Positions 20,489-30,498 of a stretch of DNA of 64,000 nt are shown here, piece after piece. The stretch covers positions 1 through 64,000 of the forward strand of contig JAHJHL010000159.1 of the NCBI GenBank assembly GCA_018823905.1, in the 5' to 3' direction. The stretch is from Alphaproteobacteria bacterium (GTDB taxonomy: Bacteria > Pseudomonadota > Alphaproteobacteria > Sphingomonadales > Sphingomonadaceae). The notes beneath the pieces are model-generated. The model had not been told where the DNA came from and made no database searches. It worked only from the letters and a program-made list of their open reading frames with translations. Numbering within the stretch: the first letter of the stretch is position 1; each line of letters begins with the position of its first letter. Position numbers and translations under genes: made by a program.

Positions 20489-21591
20489 CGCGCCCGCTCG
20501 GCGTCCAGAAAAGCCGCTACTTTATCGAGCCCAAATTCGTCGGTGACAAAGCTCTGTCCGATCCCGCGCGTCAGGATCAGCGGCAGCTTGCCGCCGCGCA
20601 CCTTTTTGTCGTGCGCCATATGCGCCGCCAGCGTCGCGCCGTCGGCATCGACTCCGGCGCTCGCCAGATCGTGCGGCAGGCCGACCGCGGCGAGATGCGC
20701 GGCGACGCGGTCGGCGTCGGCGCTCGGGCACAGACCCTGCACAGCGGAAAAACGGTGGGCCAGCGCCATGCCGGCGGCCACGGCCTCGCCGTGGAGCAGC
20801 TTGTCGGAATAGCCGGTTGCGGCCTCAAGCGCGTGGCCGAAGCTATGACCGAGGTTGAGCAATGCGCGAATGTCCTGCGTCTCGCGCTCGTCGGCGGCCA
20901 CAATGCGCGCCTTTGCCGCGACGCTGTGGGCAATCGCCGTATGCCGGGCGGCGCTGTCGCCCGCGAGCAGTGCTTCGCCATGCGCTTCGCACCAAGCGAA
21001 GAAATCAGCGTCGTCGATCAGGCCATATTTGACGACTTCGGCATAGCCAGCGGCCAGATCGCGGCGCGGCAGCGTTTCGAGTGTCGTCGGGTCAATGACG
21101 ACGAGCGCAGGCTGGTGAAACGCGCCGATCATATTCTTGCCCGCCGCGACGTTGATCGCGGTCTTGCCGCCGACGCTGCTGTCGACCTGCGCCAGCAACG
21201 TCGTCGGCACCTGGATGAAGTGGCAGCCGCGCTTCACGATGCTGCATGCGAAACCGACGAGGTCGCCGATCACGCCACCGCCGAGCGCGATGACATGGTC
21301 GCTGCGCTCGATGCCTTCGCCGATCAGCCATTCGGTCAGGCGCGCGAGCCCGGCCCAGCTTTTCGTCGCCTCGCCGGGGTCGAGAACGAAGGACGAGAAG
21401 GAGATATTCTCCATCGCCAGCGCGGTGCCGAGCGAAACGAGATAATGGTCCGCGACATGGGTATCGGTGACGATCATCGTCCGCGGGCGTTTGAGCATCG
21501 GCGCGACATGCGCGCCGATGCTGCGAATCAGCCCGTCGCCGATCAGTATCGGATAGCTGCGGGCGCCCAGCTCGACGGTCAGGCTTTCCAT
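20485..21591 (-). CDS. aroB: 3-dehydroquinate synthase
   Basis: VIALGGGVIGDLVGFACSIVKRGCHFIQVPTTLLAQVDSSVGGKTAIN, LNLGHSFGHALEA. Confidence 0.97.
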   Translation of the reverse strand: MESLTVELGARSYPILIGDGLIRSIGAHVAPMLKRPRTMIVTDTHVADHYLVSLGTALAMENISFSSFVLDPGEATKSWAGLARLTEWLIGEGIERSDHVIALGGGVIGDLVGFACSIVKRGCHFIQVPTTLLAQVDSSVGGKTAINVAAGKNMIGAFHQPALVVIDPTTLETLPRRDLAAGYAEVVKYGLIDDADFFAWCEAHGEALLAGDSAARHTAIAHSVAAKARIVAADERETQDIRALLNLGHSFGHALEAATGYSDKLLHGEAVAAGMALAHRFSAVQGLCPSADADRVAAHLAAVGLPHDLASAGVDADGATLAAHMAHDKKVRGGKLPLILTRGIGQSFVTDEFGLDKVAAFLDAERAR

Positions 21592-22154
21592 GTTGACAAG
21601 GCCTCCAATATCGCACGCACCGTTTGGTCGTGCGGGGTGCTCGCCGAGCTGACGCGCAGATGCGCTTCGGCATAGATCGGGTTGCGAACCGCCGCCAGTT
21701 CGCGGAGTACCTCGGCAGGGTCGCGGTTTTTGAGCAGGGGGCGGTGGCTGCGGCGCCCGACGCGCTCGACCAATGTCGCAATATCGGCGTCGAGCCAGAT
21801 GCACAGGCTATCGCGCAGGATCAGCGCCCGCGTATCGGGGTTGATGAAGGCGCCGCCGCCGGTCGCCAGCACCATGGGTTTCCCCGCGAGCATGCGCGCG
21901 ATCACGCGCCGTTCTCCATCCCGAAAATGCGCTTCGCCAAAGCGTTCGAAAATATCGGCGATCGTCATGTCGGCGGCGCGTTCGATTTCGTCGTCGGCGT
22001 CGGCAAAGCGCATGCCGAGCCGCCCCGCGAGACGGCGGCCGACGGTCGATTTTCCCGACCCCATCAACCCGACAAGCACGATCGACCGGTCGCGGATCGC
22101 GGCGGGGATCGCGCTCGCGCTGCTTGGCGCCGGGCTTTTCGGGTTTCGCGACAT
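21579..22154 (-). CDS. aroK: Shikimate kinase
   Basis: IVLVGLMGSGKSTVGRRLAGRLGMRFADADDEIE, MVLATGGGAFI; 3' end overlaps the aroB start by 13 bp. Confidence 0.95.
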   Translation of the reverse strand: MSRNPKSPAPSSASAIPAAIRDRSIVLVGLMGSGKSTVGRRLAGRLGMRFADADDEIERAADMTIADIFERFGEAHFRDGERRVIARMLAGKPMVLATGGGAFINPDTRALILRDSLCIWLDADIATLVERVGRRSHRPLLKNRDPAEVLRELAAVRNPIYAEAHLRVSSASTPHDQTVRAILEALSTWKA

Positions 22155-22281
22155 GATGCGCGCGGCTATACCGTCCGGGACGCGCGGAACAACGGTTTTC
22201 GCCGACAAACGAAGGCGCGACCGACCGAGCGTGCAGGATTGAGGTGGACGTGGCCGACAAGATTGGCGAAAGCGCAGCGCG

Positions 22282-24099
22282 ATGACGAAAAAACTGCTGA
22301 CGCTGACCCTGGGCCTGTCGAGCACCGCGCTGGCCGCCGCGCTGGTGCTGCCCGCGCTCGCGCAGGAATCGCTGCTGCCCGAAGGCTTTGGCAATCCTGC
22401 CGAGACCCCGGCGCCGCGCCCGACCCCAACCCCATCGCAAACCCCCGCGCCAACGTCGGCACCAAAAAACGGCACGACCCCGCCGCCGGTCACTTCGACC
22501 GTCGGTACCACCGACACCGCCGGGACGCCTGCCGACGCCGCTGACGAAGAGGGCGATGACGGTGAAGATGTCGCCCCCGGCACGCTGAAATACGACTTGC
22601 CGCCGGGCGCCCGCCGCCTGCTTACCCGCATCGGGCCGCTCACTCCCGAATCTGGCGGGCTTGCGCCGGATGCCTTTGGGGTGCGCGGGCAATATGCCGC
22701 GGCGATCATGCGCCGCACCAACGGCCAGTTCGCGTCGCGCTGGGGCCAGATCCTGCTTCGCCGCGCGCTGGTGTCGGCGATCGACACCCCCGACACGATC
22801 AACGGCGCCGACTTGGCCGCCGAACGCGCGTCGCTGCTCCTTCGCATGGGCGAATCGATCGCGGCGCGCTGGATCGTCCAGGCGGTCGATTATGACCGCG
22901 CGAGCCCGCGCCTGGTCGCCGCGGCGCAGCAGACCTATCTCGCCAATGCCGATCCGGCGGGGATGTGTCCCTATGTTCCCGCGGGTTTGGCCCATGGTGA
23001 TGAGCATTCGTGGCGCTTGTCGGCGGCGATCTGTTCAGGACTCACGGGTGAAGCCGGACCAGCGGGCTGGGCGATCGGGCGCGTGCGGTCGAGCGGCAAG
23101 ATTTCAAATTTCGACATATTGCTCACCGAACGTGTGCTCGGCGCGACCGGCAGCGGGCGCCGGTCGACGACGATCGAATGGGACAATATCGATAGGCTGA
23201 CCAGCTGGCGGTTCGGCATGGCGACTGCGACCGCGGTGCCGGTTCCCGAACCGTTGCGCACGTCGGCGCCCGCCAATATAAAGGGGTGGACGGTGCTCGC
23301 CCCGATGACCGACATGGCGAACCGCGTCGCGGCGGCGCCCGAAGCCGCGGCGCGCGGCGTGTTGTCGAGCGAAGCCTATGTGTCGTTGCTGAGTGCGGCG
23401 GCGAGCGAAGAAGAACCTGCCGAAGCTCTGGCGTTGCAAACGGACCAGCTTCGCGCGGCCTTTGGCTCGGCGCAGGGTGCCGATCGTTACACGGCGATGC
23501 AGGGGATCTGGTCCGCGGGTATAACCCCGGTGCAAACCTATGCCGCGATGGTATCGACCGCACGCGCTGCCGCGGCGTTGCCGGTCGGCACCGAAGTCGG
23601 CGACGATCCCTGGCAATTATTGGGGTCGATGCTGGCGGGCGGGTACGACGACAACGCGATCGATTGGGTGCCGACGATCACCGTGGGCAGCCGCGCGTGG
23701 GGCGTACTGGCGGTCGGGTCGCCGCGGCCGCTGAACGGCACGACGGCTGGTACCGTCGGACAATTTTCGGGCAATGACGACAGTGCGGATTATCTGCGCT
23801 CGAAATTCCTGCTCGCCGGACTGGCGGGCCTCGGTCGGATCGATTCCGGCGCTGCCGCGTCTGCGGCAAGCGATCTCGAGGTCGATCTGGGAAAGCAGAC
23901 GCGCTGGTCGCGCGCGATCATGGCGGCGGCTGAGCGGCGTGAACCGGGGATGGTGGCTTTGCTCGCCGCAGCGGGGATGCAGGGCGAATGGTCGAAAGTG
24001 CCGCCCTATCATCTCTATTATATCGTCCGCGCGCTGCGCGAGGTGGGGCTGGCGGCCGAAGCGCGGATGATCGCTGCCGAAGCGCTGGTGCGTGTCTGA
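22282..24099 (+). CDS. Hypothetical secreted/periplasmic protein with Pro/Thr-rich N-terminal linker
   Basis: Signal peptide MTKKLLTLTLGLSSTALAAALVLPALAQ, then TPAPRPTPTPSQTPAPT linker; long ORF with no opposite-strand competitor of quality. Confidence 0.75.
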   Translation: MTKKLLTLTLGLSSTALAAALVLPALAQESLLPEGFGNPAETPAPRPTPTPSQTPAPTSAPKNGTTPPPVTSTVGTTDTAGTPADAADEEGDDGEDVAPGTLKYDLPPGARRLLTRIGPLTPESGGLAPDAFGVRGQYAAAIMRRTNGQFASRWGQILLRRALVSAIDTPDTINGADLAAERASLLLRMGESIAARWIVQAVDYDRASPRLVAAAQQTYLANADPAGMCPYVPAGLAHGDEHSWRLSAAICSGLTGEAGPAGWAIGRVRSSGKISNFDILLTERVLGATGSGRRSTTIEWDNIDRLTSWRFGMATATAVPVPEPLRTSAPANIKGWTVLAPMTDMANRVAAAPEAAARGVLSSEAYVSLLSAAASEEEPAEALALQTDQLRAAFGSAQGADRYTAMQGIWSAGITPVQTYAAMVSTARAAAALPVGTEVGDDPWQLLGSMLAGGYDDNAIDWVPTITVGSRAWGVLAVGSPRPLNGTTAGTVGQFSGNDDSADYLRSKFLLAGLAGLGRIDSGAAASAASDLEVDLGKQTRWSRAIMAAAERREPGMVALLAAAGMQGEWSKVPPYHLYYIVRALREVGLAAEARMIAAEALVRV

Positions 24100-24125
24100 A
24101 CCGGGCAAAGCGCCGGACATCGAGC

Positions 24126-25055
24126 ATGTCTGACGGGGCAGCGATCGACCGTTTTCTGGAGATGATGGCGGCCGAACGCGGAGCGTCGCGCAACACGCTC
24201 ACCGCCTATCGCCGCGATCTGGAGCAGGCGACCGAATTTGTGACCGGTCGCCTCGCTGATGCCGATGTTACGATTTTGAGAAAATTGATGGCTGATTATC
24301 AATCACTTGCGGCAAGCAGTGCGGCGCGCAAGCTGTCGGCGCTACGGCAGTTCTTTGCCTTTCTGCTCGACGAAGGCGACCGCGCGGACAATCCTGCGCT
24401 CGATATTGCACGGCCAACGACGCGGCGCCCGCTGCCGCGCATCCTGACGCACGATCATGTCGGGCGGCTGTTTGCACAGGCCGAAGAGGACGCCGCGGGC
24501 GAAGCGCCAGCCGCGGCGGCGGTGCGGATGCTGTTGCTGCTCGAACTTCTTTATGGATCGGGACTGCGCGCGAGTGAACTGGTAGCACTGCCGCGGCGGG
24601 CGATTGCCGGCGAGCGCGAATATCTGATCGTGCGGGGCAAGGGCGACAAGGAACGGCTGGTACCGCTGTCGGATCGCGCCCGCGGCGCGCTCGATCGCTG
24701 GGTTCCCTTGCTCGCCGACGGTTCGCCCTGGCTGTTCCCGTCGGGCAAAAGCCATGTTTCGCGCGTGCGGCTGTTTCAGATGCTCCGCGATCTGGCAGCG
24801 CGCGCGGGGATCGATCCGACCGCGGTCAGCCCGCATGTGCTGCGCCACGCCTTTGCCACCCATTTGCTTGAGGGCGGCGCCGACCTGCGTGCCTTGCAGT
24901 TGATGCTGGGCCATGCCGACATCGCGACGACCGAAATCTATACCCATGTCGACAGCCGCCGCTTGGTAGAGTTGGTCAACAAGCGTCATCCGCTCGCGCA
25001 CATGGACGTCGAACCGGAGTCGCCAGACGTTGACGTCGTCCGGCCTTCGTCCTAG
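24126..25055 (+). CDS. xerD: Tyrosine recombinase XerC/XerD-like
   Basis: ELLYGSGLRASELVALP, SPHVLRHAFATHLLEGGADLRALQLMLGHADIATTEIYTHVD. Confidence 0.93.
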   Translation: MSDGAAIDRFLEMMAAERGASRNTLTAYRRDLEQATEFVTGRLADADVTILRKLMADYQSLAASSAARKLSALRQFFAFLLDEGDRADNPALDIARPTTRRPLPRILTHDHVGRLFAQAEEDAAGEAPAAAAVRMLLLLELLYGSGLRASELVALPRRAIAGEREYLIVRGKGDKERLVPLSDRARGALDRWVPLLADGSPWLFPSGKSHVSRVRLFQMLRDLAARAGIDPTAVSPHVLRHAFATHLLEGGADLRALQLMLGHADIATTEIYTHVDSRRLVELVNKRHPLAHMDVEPESPDVDVVRPSS

Positions 25056-25066
25056 CGACTCCCGCC

Positions 25067-26014
25067 ATGACAGCCTTTCTGGACTTCGAAAAACAGGTCG
25101 CCGCGCTCGATCGGCAGATCGCCGAATTGCGCGAAATGGGGGACGACCCCACGCTCAACATCGACAATGACATCGCACGGCTGGAGGACAAATCCTCGAA
25201 ATTGCTGCGCGATATCTATACGAAGCTGACGCCTTGGCAAAAGACGCAGGTCGCCCGCCATCCCGATCGACCGCACTTTAAACATTATGTCGCGGAGCTG
25301 TTCGACGACTGGATGCCGCTCGCCGGCGACCGTAATTTCGGCGACGATCAGGCGATTTTAGGCGGTCTCGCGCGCTTTCGCGGTCGCCGTGTGATGGTCA
25401 TCGGCCATGAAAAGGGCGACGATATTCCGTCGCGGATGAAGCATAATTTCGGGATGGCGAAGCCCGAGGGCTATCGCAAGGCGATCCGCCTGATGCAGCT
25501 CGCCGACCGTTTCGGCCTGCCGGTGATCACGCTGGTCGATACCTCGGGCGCCTTTCCGGGCATTCAGGCCGAAGAGCGCGGTCAGGCCGAAGCGATTGCG
25601 CGCTCGACCGAGCAATGCCTTGCCTTGGGCGTTCCCATGGTTGCGGCGATCGTTGGCGAGGGCGGGTCGGGCGGCGCGATTGCGCTCGCCGCGGCCAACC
25701 GCGTGCTGATGTTCGAACATGCTGTCTATTCGGTGATTTCGCCCGAAGGCTGCGCGTCGATCCTGTGGCGGACGTCCGACAAGGCGGCCGATGCCGCGGC
25801 GGCGATGAAGATGTCGGCACAGGATCTTCTTGGGCTGAAAATCATCGATCGCATCGTTCCCGAACCCGTCGGCGGGGCGCATCGCGATCCCGCCATGGCG
25901 ATTGCCGCGCTCGGCGATGCGATCGCACAGGAGCTCGACAGCCTGTCGGGTATGCCGCGCGACGCAGTCCTTGCCGCGCGTGAAGAGAAATTCCTCGCGA
26001 TGGGGCGCGCCTGA
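25067..26014 (+). CDS. accA: Acetyl-CoA carboxylase carboxyltransferase subunit alpha
   Basis: FLDFEKQVAALDRQIAELRE, RPHFKHYVAELFDDWMPLAGDRNFGDDQAILGGLARFRGR, GEGGSGGAIALA. Confidence 0.97.
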   Translation: MTAFLDFEKQVAALDRQIAELREMGDDPTLNIDNDIARLEDKSSKLLRDIYTKLTPWQKTQVARHPDRPHFKHYVAELFDDWMPLAGDRNFGDDQAILGGLARFRGRRVMVIGHEKGDDIPSRMKHNFGMAKPEGYRKAIRLMQLADRFGLPVITLVDTSGAFPGIQAEERGQAEAIARSTEQCLALGVPMVAAIVGEGGSGGAIALAAANRVLMFEHAVYSVISPEGCASILWRTSDKAADAAAAMKMSAQDLLGLKIIDRIVPEPVGGAHRDPAMAIAALGDAIAQELDSLSGMPRDAVLAAREEKFLAMGRA

Positions 26015-26165
26015 CGCGCCGCGATAGCGGAACCCGTCGCCCGGATTTGCGTTCACCGTCAAGATATTGGCCGCGTCGTTGGGAAACCGCGGTTGCGCCA
26101 CGGCTTGCCTCGTGGCGAATAGGGGATATTCCTTGGGTAACAAACGGCATGTGGGAGGCGCAGCG

Positions 26166-27677
26166 ATGAGCAAGATCAAGAAAAATGGCTTGGCGATCAA
26201 GCTGGCGGCATCGGCGGCGCTTGGCAGTCTCGCTTTGACCGGCGTTGCCGACGCTCAGCTGAGGGCAATCAAGACGGCGACCAACATTTCGCCGTCTGAA
26301 CGCAAGCAGGGCGATGAAGCGCATCCGCAACTAATGGCCGAATTTGGCGGCGCCTATAACGGCCCGCAAGCGTCCTATGCCGTCCGCGTCGGACAGAATA
26401 TCGCACTGCAATCGGGGCTGTCGAACGCGCGCAGCGATTTTACCGTCACGCTGCTCAACTCGCCCGTTAACAACGCCTTCGCGATCCCCGGCGGCTATGT
26501 CTATGTCACGCGCCAGCTGATGGCGCTGATGAACGACGAGGCTGAACTCGCCGGGGTGCTGGGGCATGAGGTCGGCCATGTCGCGGCGCAGCACAGTAAA
26601 AAACGGCAAAAGGCAGCGACCCGCAACCAGATTCTGGGCGTCCTCGGCGCTGTGCTCGGCGGCGCGATCGGCGACAGCGGCGGCGTGCTCGGCGGGCTTG
26701 GCGGGCTGCTCCAGAATAATGCTATGCAGGTCGCGCAGTTTGCAACGCTGGGCTTTTCGCGCAGCCAGGAATTGCAGGCCGACCAGCTCGGTGTTCAATA
26801 TCTTCGCAGCGCTGGCTATGATCCGCTGGCGCTGTCGACGATGCTCGCGAGCCTCGCGAACCAGACCAACCTCGACGCGCGCCTGTCGGGCGGCGATGCG
26901 CGGTCGCTGCCCGCGTGGGCGAGCACGCACCCGGACCCCGCCTCGCGCGTCCGCAATGCCCAAATGCTGGCCAGCCGCGTTGGCGGCACCGGCGGCGTGC
27001 GCAATGCCGACGCCTTCCTCGCCGCCGTCGACAATGTCCTGTATGGTGACGATCCGGCGCAGGGCGTCGTCGAAGGCAACCAGTTTCTGCACCCCGATCT
27101 GCGCCTGCGTTTCGAAGTGCCGCGCGGATATGGCATGCAAAATGGTGCTACTGCAGTTTCGGTTAGCGGCAATGGTGGACAGGGGCAGTTTACGACCGGC
27201 CCCTACAGCGGCGACATGAACGCTTATATCGCTGCGGCATTCAAATCGGTCGCGGGCAATACGGCGATCAGCCCCAGCGCGGTCCAGCGCACCACGGTCA
27301 ACGGCATTCCTGCTTTTTATTCGACGGCGCGCGTCGCCAGCCAGTCGGGGCAGGTCGATGTGACGGTTTTCGCGTATGAGTTTTCGCGGAGCAGTGCGTT
27401 TCACTTCGTTACGTTGACGAAGGCGGGGGGCACCGGCGTGTTCAACCCGATGTTCAACAGCGTGCGGCGGCTGAATGCGGCCGAAGCAGCGGCGATCAAG
27501 CCGCGGCGGATCGATGTGGTGACCGTGGGGCGCGGCGACACGATGGCCAGCCTGGCGCGGCGCATGGCGTACAACAATTATCAAGCCGAGCGGTTCCAGG
27601 TACTTAACCGGCTGACCGCATCGAGCCGGTTGGCGCCGGGGCAGAAGGTGAAAATTGTGGTGTATTCCAGCCGTTAG
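26166..27677 (+). CDS. M48 family metalloprotease with C-terminal LysM-like segment
   Basis: Signal peptide, GVLGHEVGHVAAQH (HExxH), C-terminal VGRGDTMASLARRM...LNRL...LAPGQKVKIV. Confidence 0.9.
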   Translation: MSKIKKNGLAIKLAASAALGSLALTGVADAQLRAIKTATNISPSERKQGDEAHPQLMAEFGGAYNGPQASYAVRVGQNIALQSGLSNARSDFTVTLLNSPVNNAFAIPGGYVYVTRQLMALMNDEAELAGVLGHEVGHVAAQHSKKRQKAATRNQILGVLGAVLGGAIGDSGGVLGGLGGLLQNNAMQVAQFATLGFSRSQELQADQLGVQYLRSAGYDPLALSTMLASLANQTNLDARLSGGDARSLPAWASTHPDPASRVRNAQMLASRVGGTGGVRNADAFLAAVDNVLYGDDPAQGVVEGNQFLHPDLRLRFEVPRGYGMQNGATAVSVSGNGGQGQFTTGPYSGDMNAYIAAAFKSVAGNTAISPSAVQRTTVNGIPAFYSTARVASQSGQVDVTVFAYEFSRSSAFHFVTLTKAGGTGVFNPMFNSVRRLNAAEAAAIKPRRIDVVTVGRGDTMASLARRMAYNNYQAERFQVLNRLTASSRLAPGQKVKIVVYSSR

Positions 27678-27706
27678 TTGATCGCTGACGGCGGCAGAAA
27701 AAAAGG

Positions 27707-27731
27707 GCGGTGATTGCTCACCGCCCTTAAT
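27707..27731. terminator. Hairpin terminator between convergent M48 protease and Flp pilin genes
   Basis: GGGCGGTGA-TTGC-TCACCGCCC stem with A-rich 5' and TTAATTT 3' flanks; could act bidirectionally. Confidence 0.8.
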
Positions 27732-27771
27732 TTCGTACCTCTCCGCGCCGAAACGCGTGAGTGGCGCAATA

Positions 27772-27936
27772 TTACGGATTCAGGCCATTGTTGACGTTCG
27801 TGAACGTCGACTTGACGCTGGTACCAACCGAGGTCATCGCGGCGATGCCGGCGACGGCGATCAGCGCGGCGATCAGGCCATATTCAATGGCGGTTGCGGC
27901 TTTGGTATCGCGAACGAACTTTTTGATGAACTTCAT
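27772..27936 (-). CDS. Flp family type IVb pilin (54 aa; absent from ORF track)
   Basis: Manual translation MKFIKKFVRDTKAATAIEYGLIAALIAVAGIAAMTSVGTSVKSTFTNVNNGLNP; Flp motif AATAIEYGLIAALIAV. Confidence 0.92.
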   Translation of the reverse strand: MKFIKKFVRDTKAATAIEYGLIAALIAVAGIAAMTSVGTSVKSTFTNVNNGLNP

Positions 27937-28076
27937 GACTGGTCTCCTGATATCACTTACCCTGTTGACGGTCTGGTCTGGGTCAACAGTTGCTGGTTTA
28001 GGACGAATAGGTTTTGAAAATATTAATGGCGGGACCTCGGCAGATCAGGCGCCGGGTCCCATTTTAGAACAGCTGA

Positions 28077-28247
28077 TCACATGGCGTTGCTTGAGGCCGA
28101 TGATACGCCGGTCCACATATTTATCGTGGACCGACCGACCTCGGTGATCATTCCCATGGCAGCAAGAAAGATGAGGGCCAATATAAGCCCGTATTCGACG
28201 GCTGTGGCGGCCCTGGTCGACCGCAACAGCCTGTAAAGATTGCCCAT
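28077..28247 (-). CDS. Second Flp-type pilin / pilin-like protein (56 aa)
   Basis: MGNLYRLLRSTRAATAVEYGLILALIFLAAMGMITEVGRSTINMWTGVSSASSNAM; conserved ATAVEYGLILALI. Confidence 0.85.
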   Translation of the reverse strand: MGNLYRLLRSTRAATAVEYGLILALIFLAAMGMITEVGRSTINMWTGVSSASSNAM

Positions 28248-28312
28248 TGTTCCACCCCTGACTGAAATATAGTTCCCGAGGATGCCCATGTTCGCACAGG
28301 AAGGTTAACAAT

Positions 28313-28741
28313 TTGACCGTCGTCAGCCCCGGAAAACCGCCAAAAAACGACCTAGTTGTGGTCGCTGCGGCGCTTGTCGATCGCGATGGCCGCCTGCTGG
28401 TGCAACAGCGCCCCGAAGGTCTGTCGATGGCAGGGCTATGGGAGTTTCCGGGCGGCAAGGTCGAACCCGGCGAAACCCCCGAACAGGCGTTGATCCGCGA
28501 GCTTGCCGAAGAACTGGGCATCGACGTCGAGCAAGCCTGCCTGGCTCCCGCCTGTTTCGCCAGCGATATGCTGGGCGACCGGCACTTGCTCCTGCTGCTC
28601 TATGTGTGCCGTAAATGGCGCGGCACCGCGATTGCCCACCATGCCAGCGCGCTGCGGTGGGTGCGTCCGGTCGAACTGCACGGGCTGGCGATGCCGCCGG
28701 CCGACAAGCCGCTGATCGGCTTGCTGGAGGCGCTGCTCTAG
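28313..28741 (+). CDS. mutT: NUDIX hydrolase, MutT-like 8-oxo-dGTP diphosphatase
   Basis: GGKVEPGETPEQALIRELAEELGI Nudix box; TTG start. Confidence 0.9.
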   Translation: MTVVSPGKPPKNDLVVVAAALVDRDGRLLVQQRPEGLSMAGLWEFPGGKVEPGETPEQALIRELAEELGIDVEQACLAPACFASDMLGDRHLLLLLYVCRKWRGTAIAHHASALRWVRPVELHGLAMPPADKPLIGLLEALL

Positions 28742-29589
28742 CCTTTCGGCTTGAGCGCGTCGGCGAGCGAGGCGGTGCCGCTGCCGCGTCGGGCAGGCTG
28801 CGGCTGGTCCGGATGCGGCGCCCAGCCGCTGAAATGAACGATCCGCAGGCGTTCGGCGATGCGGCCGTCGGGATCGGCCTGCGCCGCAAAAGCGGCAGCG
28901 ATCTGTGCTGCCTCGATGCGCGTCAGCGGCGGCGGGGCGGGAGCAAGGCGGCTTGCCAACCCTGCTGCCCGCAGATCGCCGACCAGCGCGAACCAGTCAC
29001 CGTAACGCACCGTCAGCGCCTCGATATCGACCACGGGCAGCGTGAATCCGACGCGCTGAAGTAGATTGCCCATCGCCGCGAGGTCGATCTGAGGGTGCAA
29101 CCGTCCGATCGGGCGCACGCCGTCGGTCATGACTGCGCGGCGCAGCCGCGGCAGGCTGCCGTCGCCGACAAATGCGCCGAGCAGCAGGCCGTCAGCCGCG
29201 AGCAAAGCGCGCAGACGGAGCAGCGCCCCGGGCACGTCGTTGACGCTGTCGAGCCCGCCGGGCCAGACGATCAGGTCGAAACTGGCAAAGGGCAGGTCGA
29301 TCGCGTCGGCCTCGACGACCAGCGCGCCGCTGGTCGCTGCTAGCCGGGGACCGACCTCGATGATCGTCAGTTCGCCCCCGGTGCCGCGCAAATAATCGAC
29401 CAGCGTCCGGTCGTGGGCGCCGATGAGCAGGATGCGCGGAAAGTCGCGCGTCACCATTGCCAGCCGGTCGAGCAAGGTTTCGGTGATGATCGGGGCGAGG
29501 AAGTTGGCGGACGCGGGTAGGCGCGCCATGCGGTCGCGCTGGGCGCTGTGGCGGGCGGCGGAAAAAAGCGAGCGGGGCGGCTGCGACAT
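28738..29589 (-). CDS. SAM-dependent methyltransferase domain protein (BioC/NDUFAF5-like)
   Basis: ILLIGAHDRTLVDYLR, LPFASFDLIVWPGGLDSVNDVPGALLRLRALLAADGLLLGAFVGDGSLPRLR. Confidence 0.82.
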   Translation of the reverse strand: MSQPPRSLFSAARHSAQRDRMARLPASANFLAPIITETLLDRLAMVTRDFPRILLIGAHDRTLVDYLRGTGGELTIIEVGPRLAATSGALVVEADAIDLPFASFDLIVWPGGLDSVNDVPGALLRLRALLAADGLLLGAFVGDGSLPRLRRAVMTDGVRPIGRLHPQIDLAAMGNLLQRVGFTLPVVDIEALTVRYGDWFALVGDLRAAGLASRLAPAPPPLTRIEAAQIAAAFAAQADPDGRIAERLRIVHFSGWAPHPDQPQPARRGSGTASLADALKPKG

Positions 29590-29631
29590 CCGGCGCTTGT
29601 GCCGTCCCTGGCGATGCTTCACAAGCGGCGG

Positions 29632-30495
29632 ATGGCAACGGCGACCGGGGATGTCGAAGAAAAACATGCGCCCACGGGGGCATTGTCCCGCGGCCTGCGG
29701 ATCGCGGCGCGGACGATCGTCGACTATGCGCTGCCGCCGCGCTGCCCGGGCTGCGGGGGCATCGTCGGCGAAGACCGGCAATTCTGCCTGACCTGCTGGA
29801 CGTCGCTCGAATTCCTCGACGGCCCGGCTTGCGCGCATTGCTCGATTCCCTTGCCGACCGCGCTGCCCGGTGGGGCGATCGCTTGCGGTGCATGCTTGGC
29901 CAGCCCGCCGCCGTTTGACGGCGCGCCCGCGGCGGTTGCTTATGGACCCGTTGCGCGCACCGTCGCGCTGCGGCTAAAATATGGACGGCGCACAGGACAT
30001 GCCCGGTTGATGGCGCGGCTGATGGCGCGGCAACTGGCGACGCTTGGCGACGCCGCGGACATGCTGCTGGTACCGGTGCCGCTCCACCGCTGGCGGCTGT
30101 GGTCGCGCGGGTTCAACCAGGCGGCGCTGGTCGCCGACGAGCTGGCGCGCGTGAGCGGAGCGCCGCGCGACCATCACCTGTTGCTCCGCGTCAAATCGAC
30201 CGCATCGCTGCGCGGCAAAGGGAGGCGCGAGCGCGAAAAGATCGTGGCCGGGGCGTTCGCTCTGGCCGCCGATGCCAAAGCGCGGGCAGCGGGGCGCCAC
30301 ATCATCCTGGTCGACGATGTCCACGCCAGCGGCGCCACCTTGCGCGCCGCGGCAAAAGTGTTGCGGCGCAGCGGCGCGGCGCGCGTGTCGGCGCTCACCT
30401 GGGCGCGGGTGGTTCCCGAGGCGCTGATGACGAGCAACATATTTGACTTTGCTTCGTTGGATTCCGATATGTCGGACCAGTTGATGACAGGATAG
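29632..30495 (+). CDS. ComF family protein (phosphoribosyltransferase-like)
   Basis: CPGCGGIVGEDRQFCLTCW zinc motif, RGFNQAALVADELA, IILVDDVHASGATLRAAAKVL (PRPP loop). Confidence 0.93.
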   Translation: MATATGDVEEKHAPTGALSRGLRIAARTIVDYALPPRCPGCGGIVGEDRQFCLTCWTSLEFLDGPACAHCSIPLPTALPGGAIACGACLASPPPFDGAPAAVAYGPVARTVALRLKYGRRTGHARLMARLMARQLATLGDAADMLLVPVPLHRWRLWSRGFNQAALVADELARVSGAPRDHHLLLRVKSTASLRGKGRREREKIVAGAFALAADAKARAAGRHIILVDDVHASGATLRAAAKVLRRSGAARVSALTWARVVPEALMTSNIFDFASLDSDMSDQLMTG

Positions 30496-30498
30496 GCC

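Noticed and set aside
24126-25055. Integrative-element recombinase
   Set aside because: Sequence and context (housekeeping neighbours, no att-like repeats or cargo) fit chromosomal XerC/XerD better.
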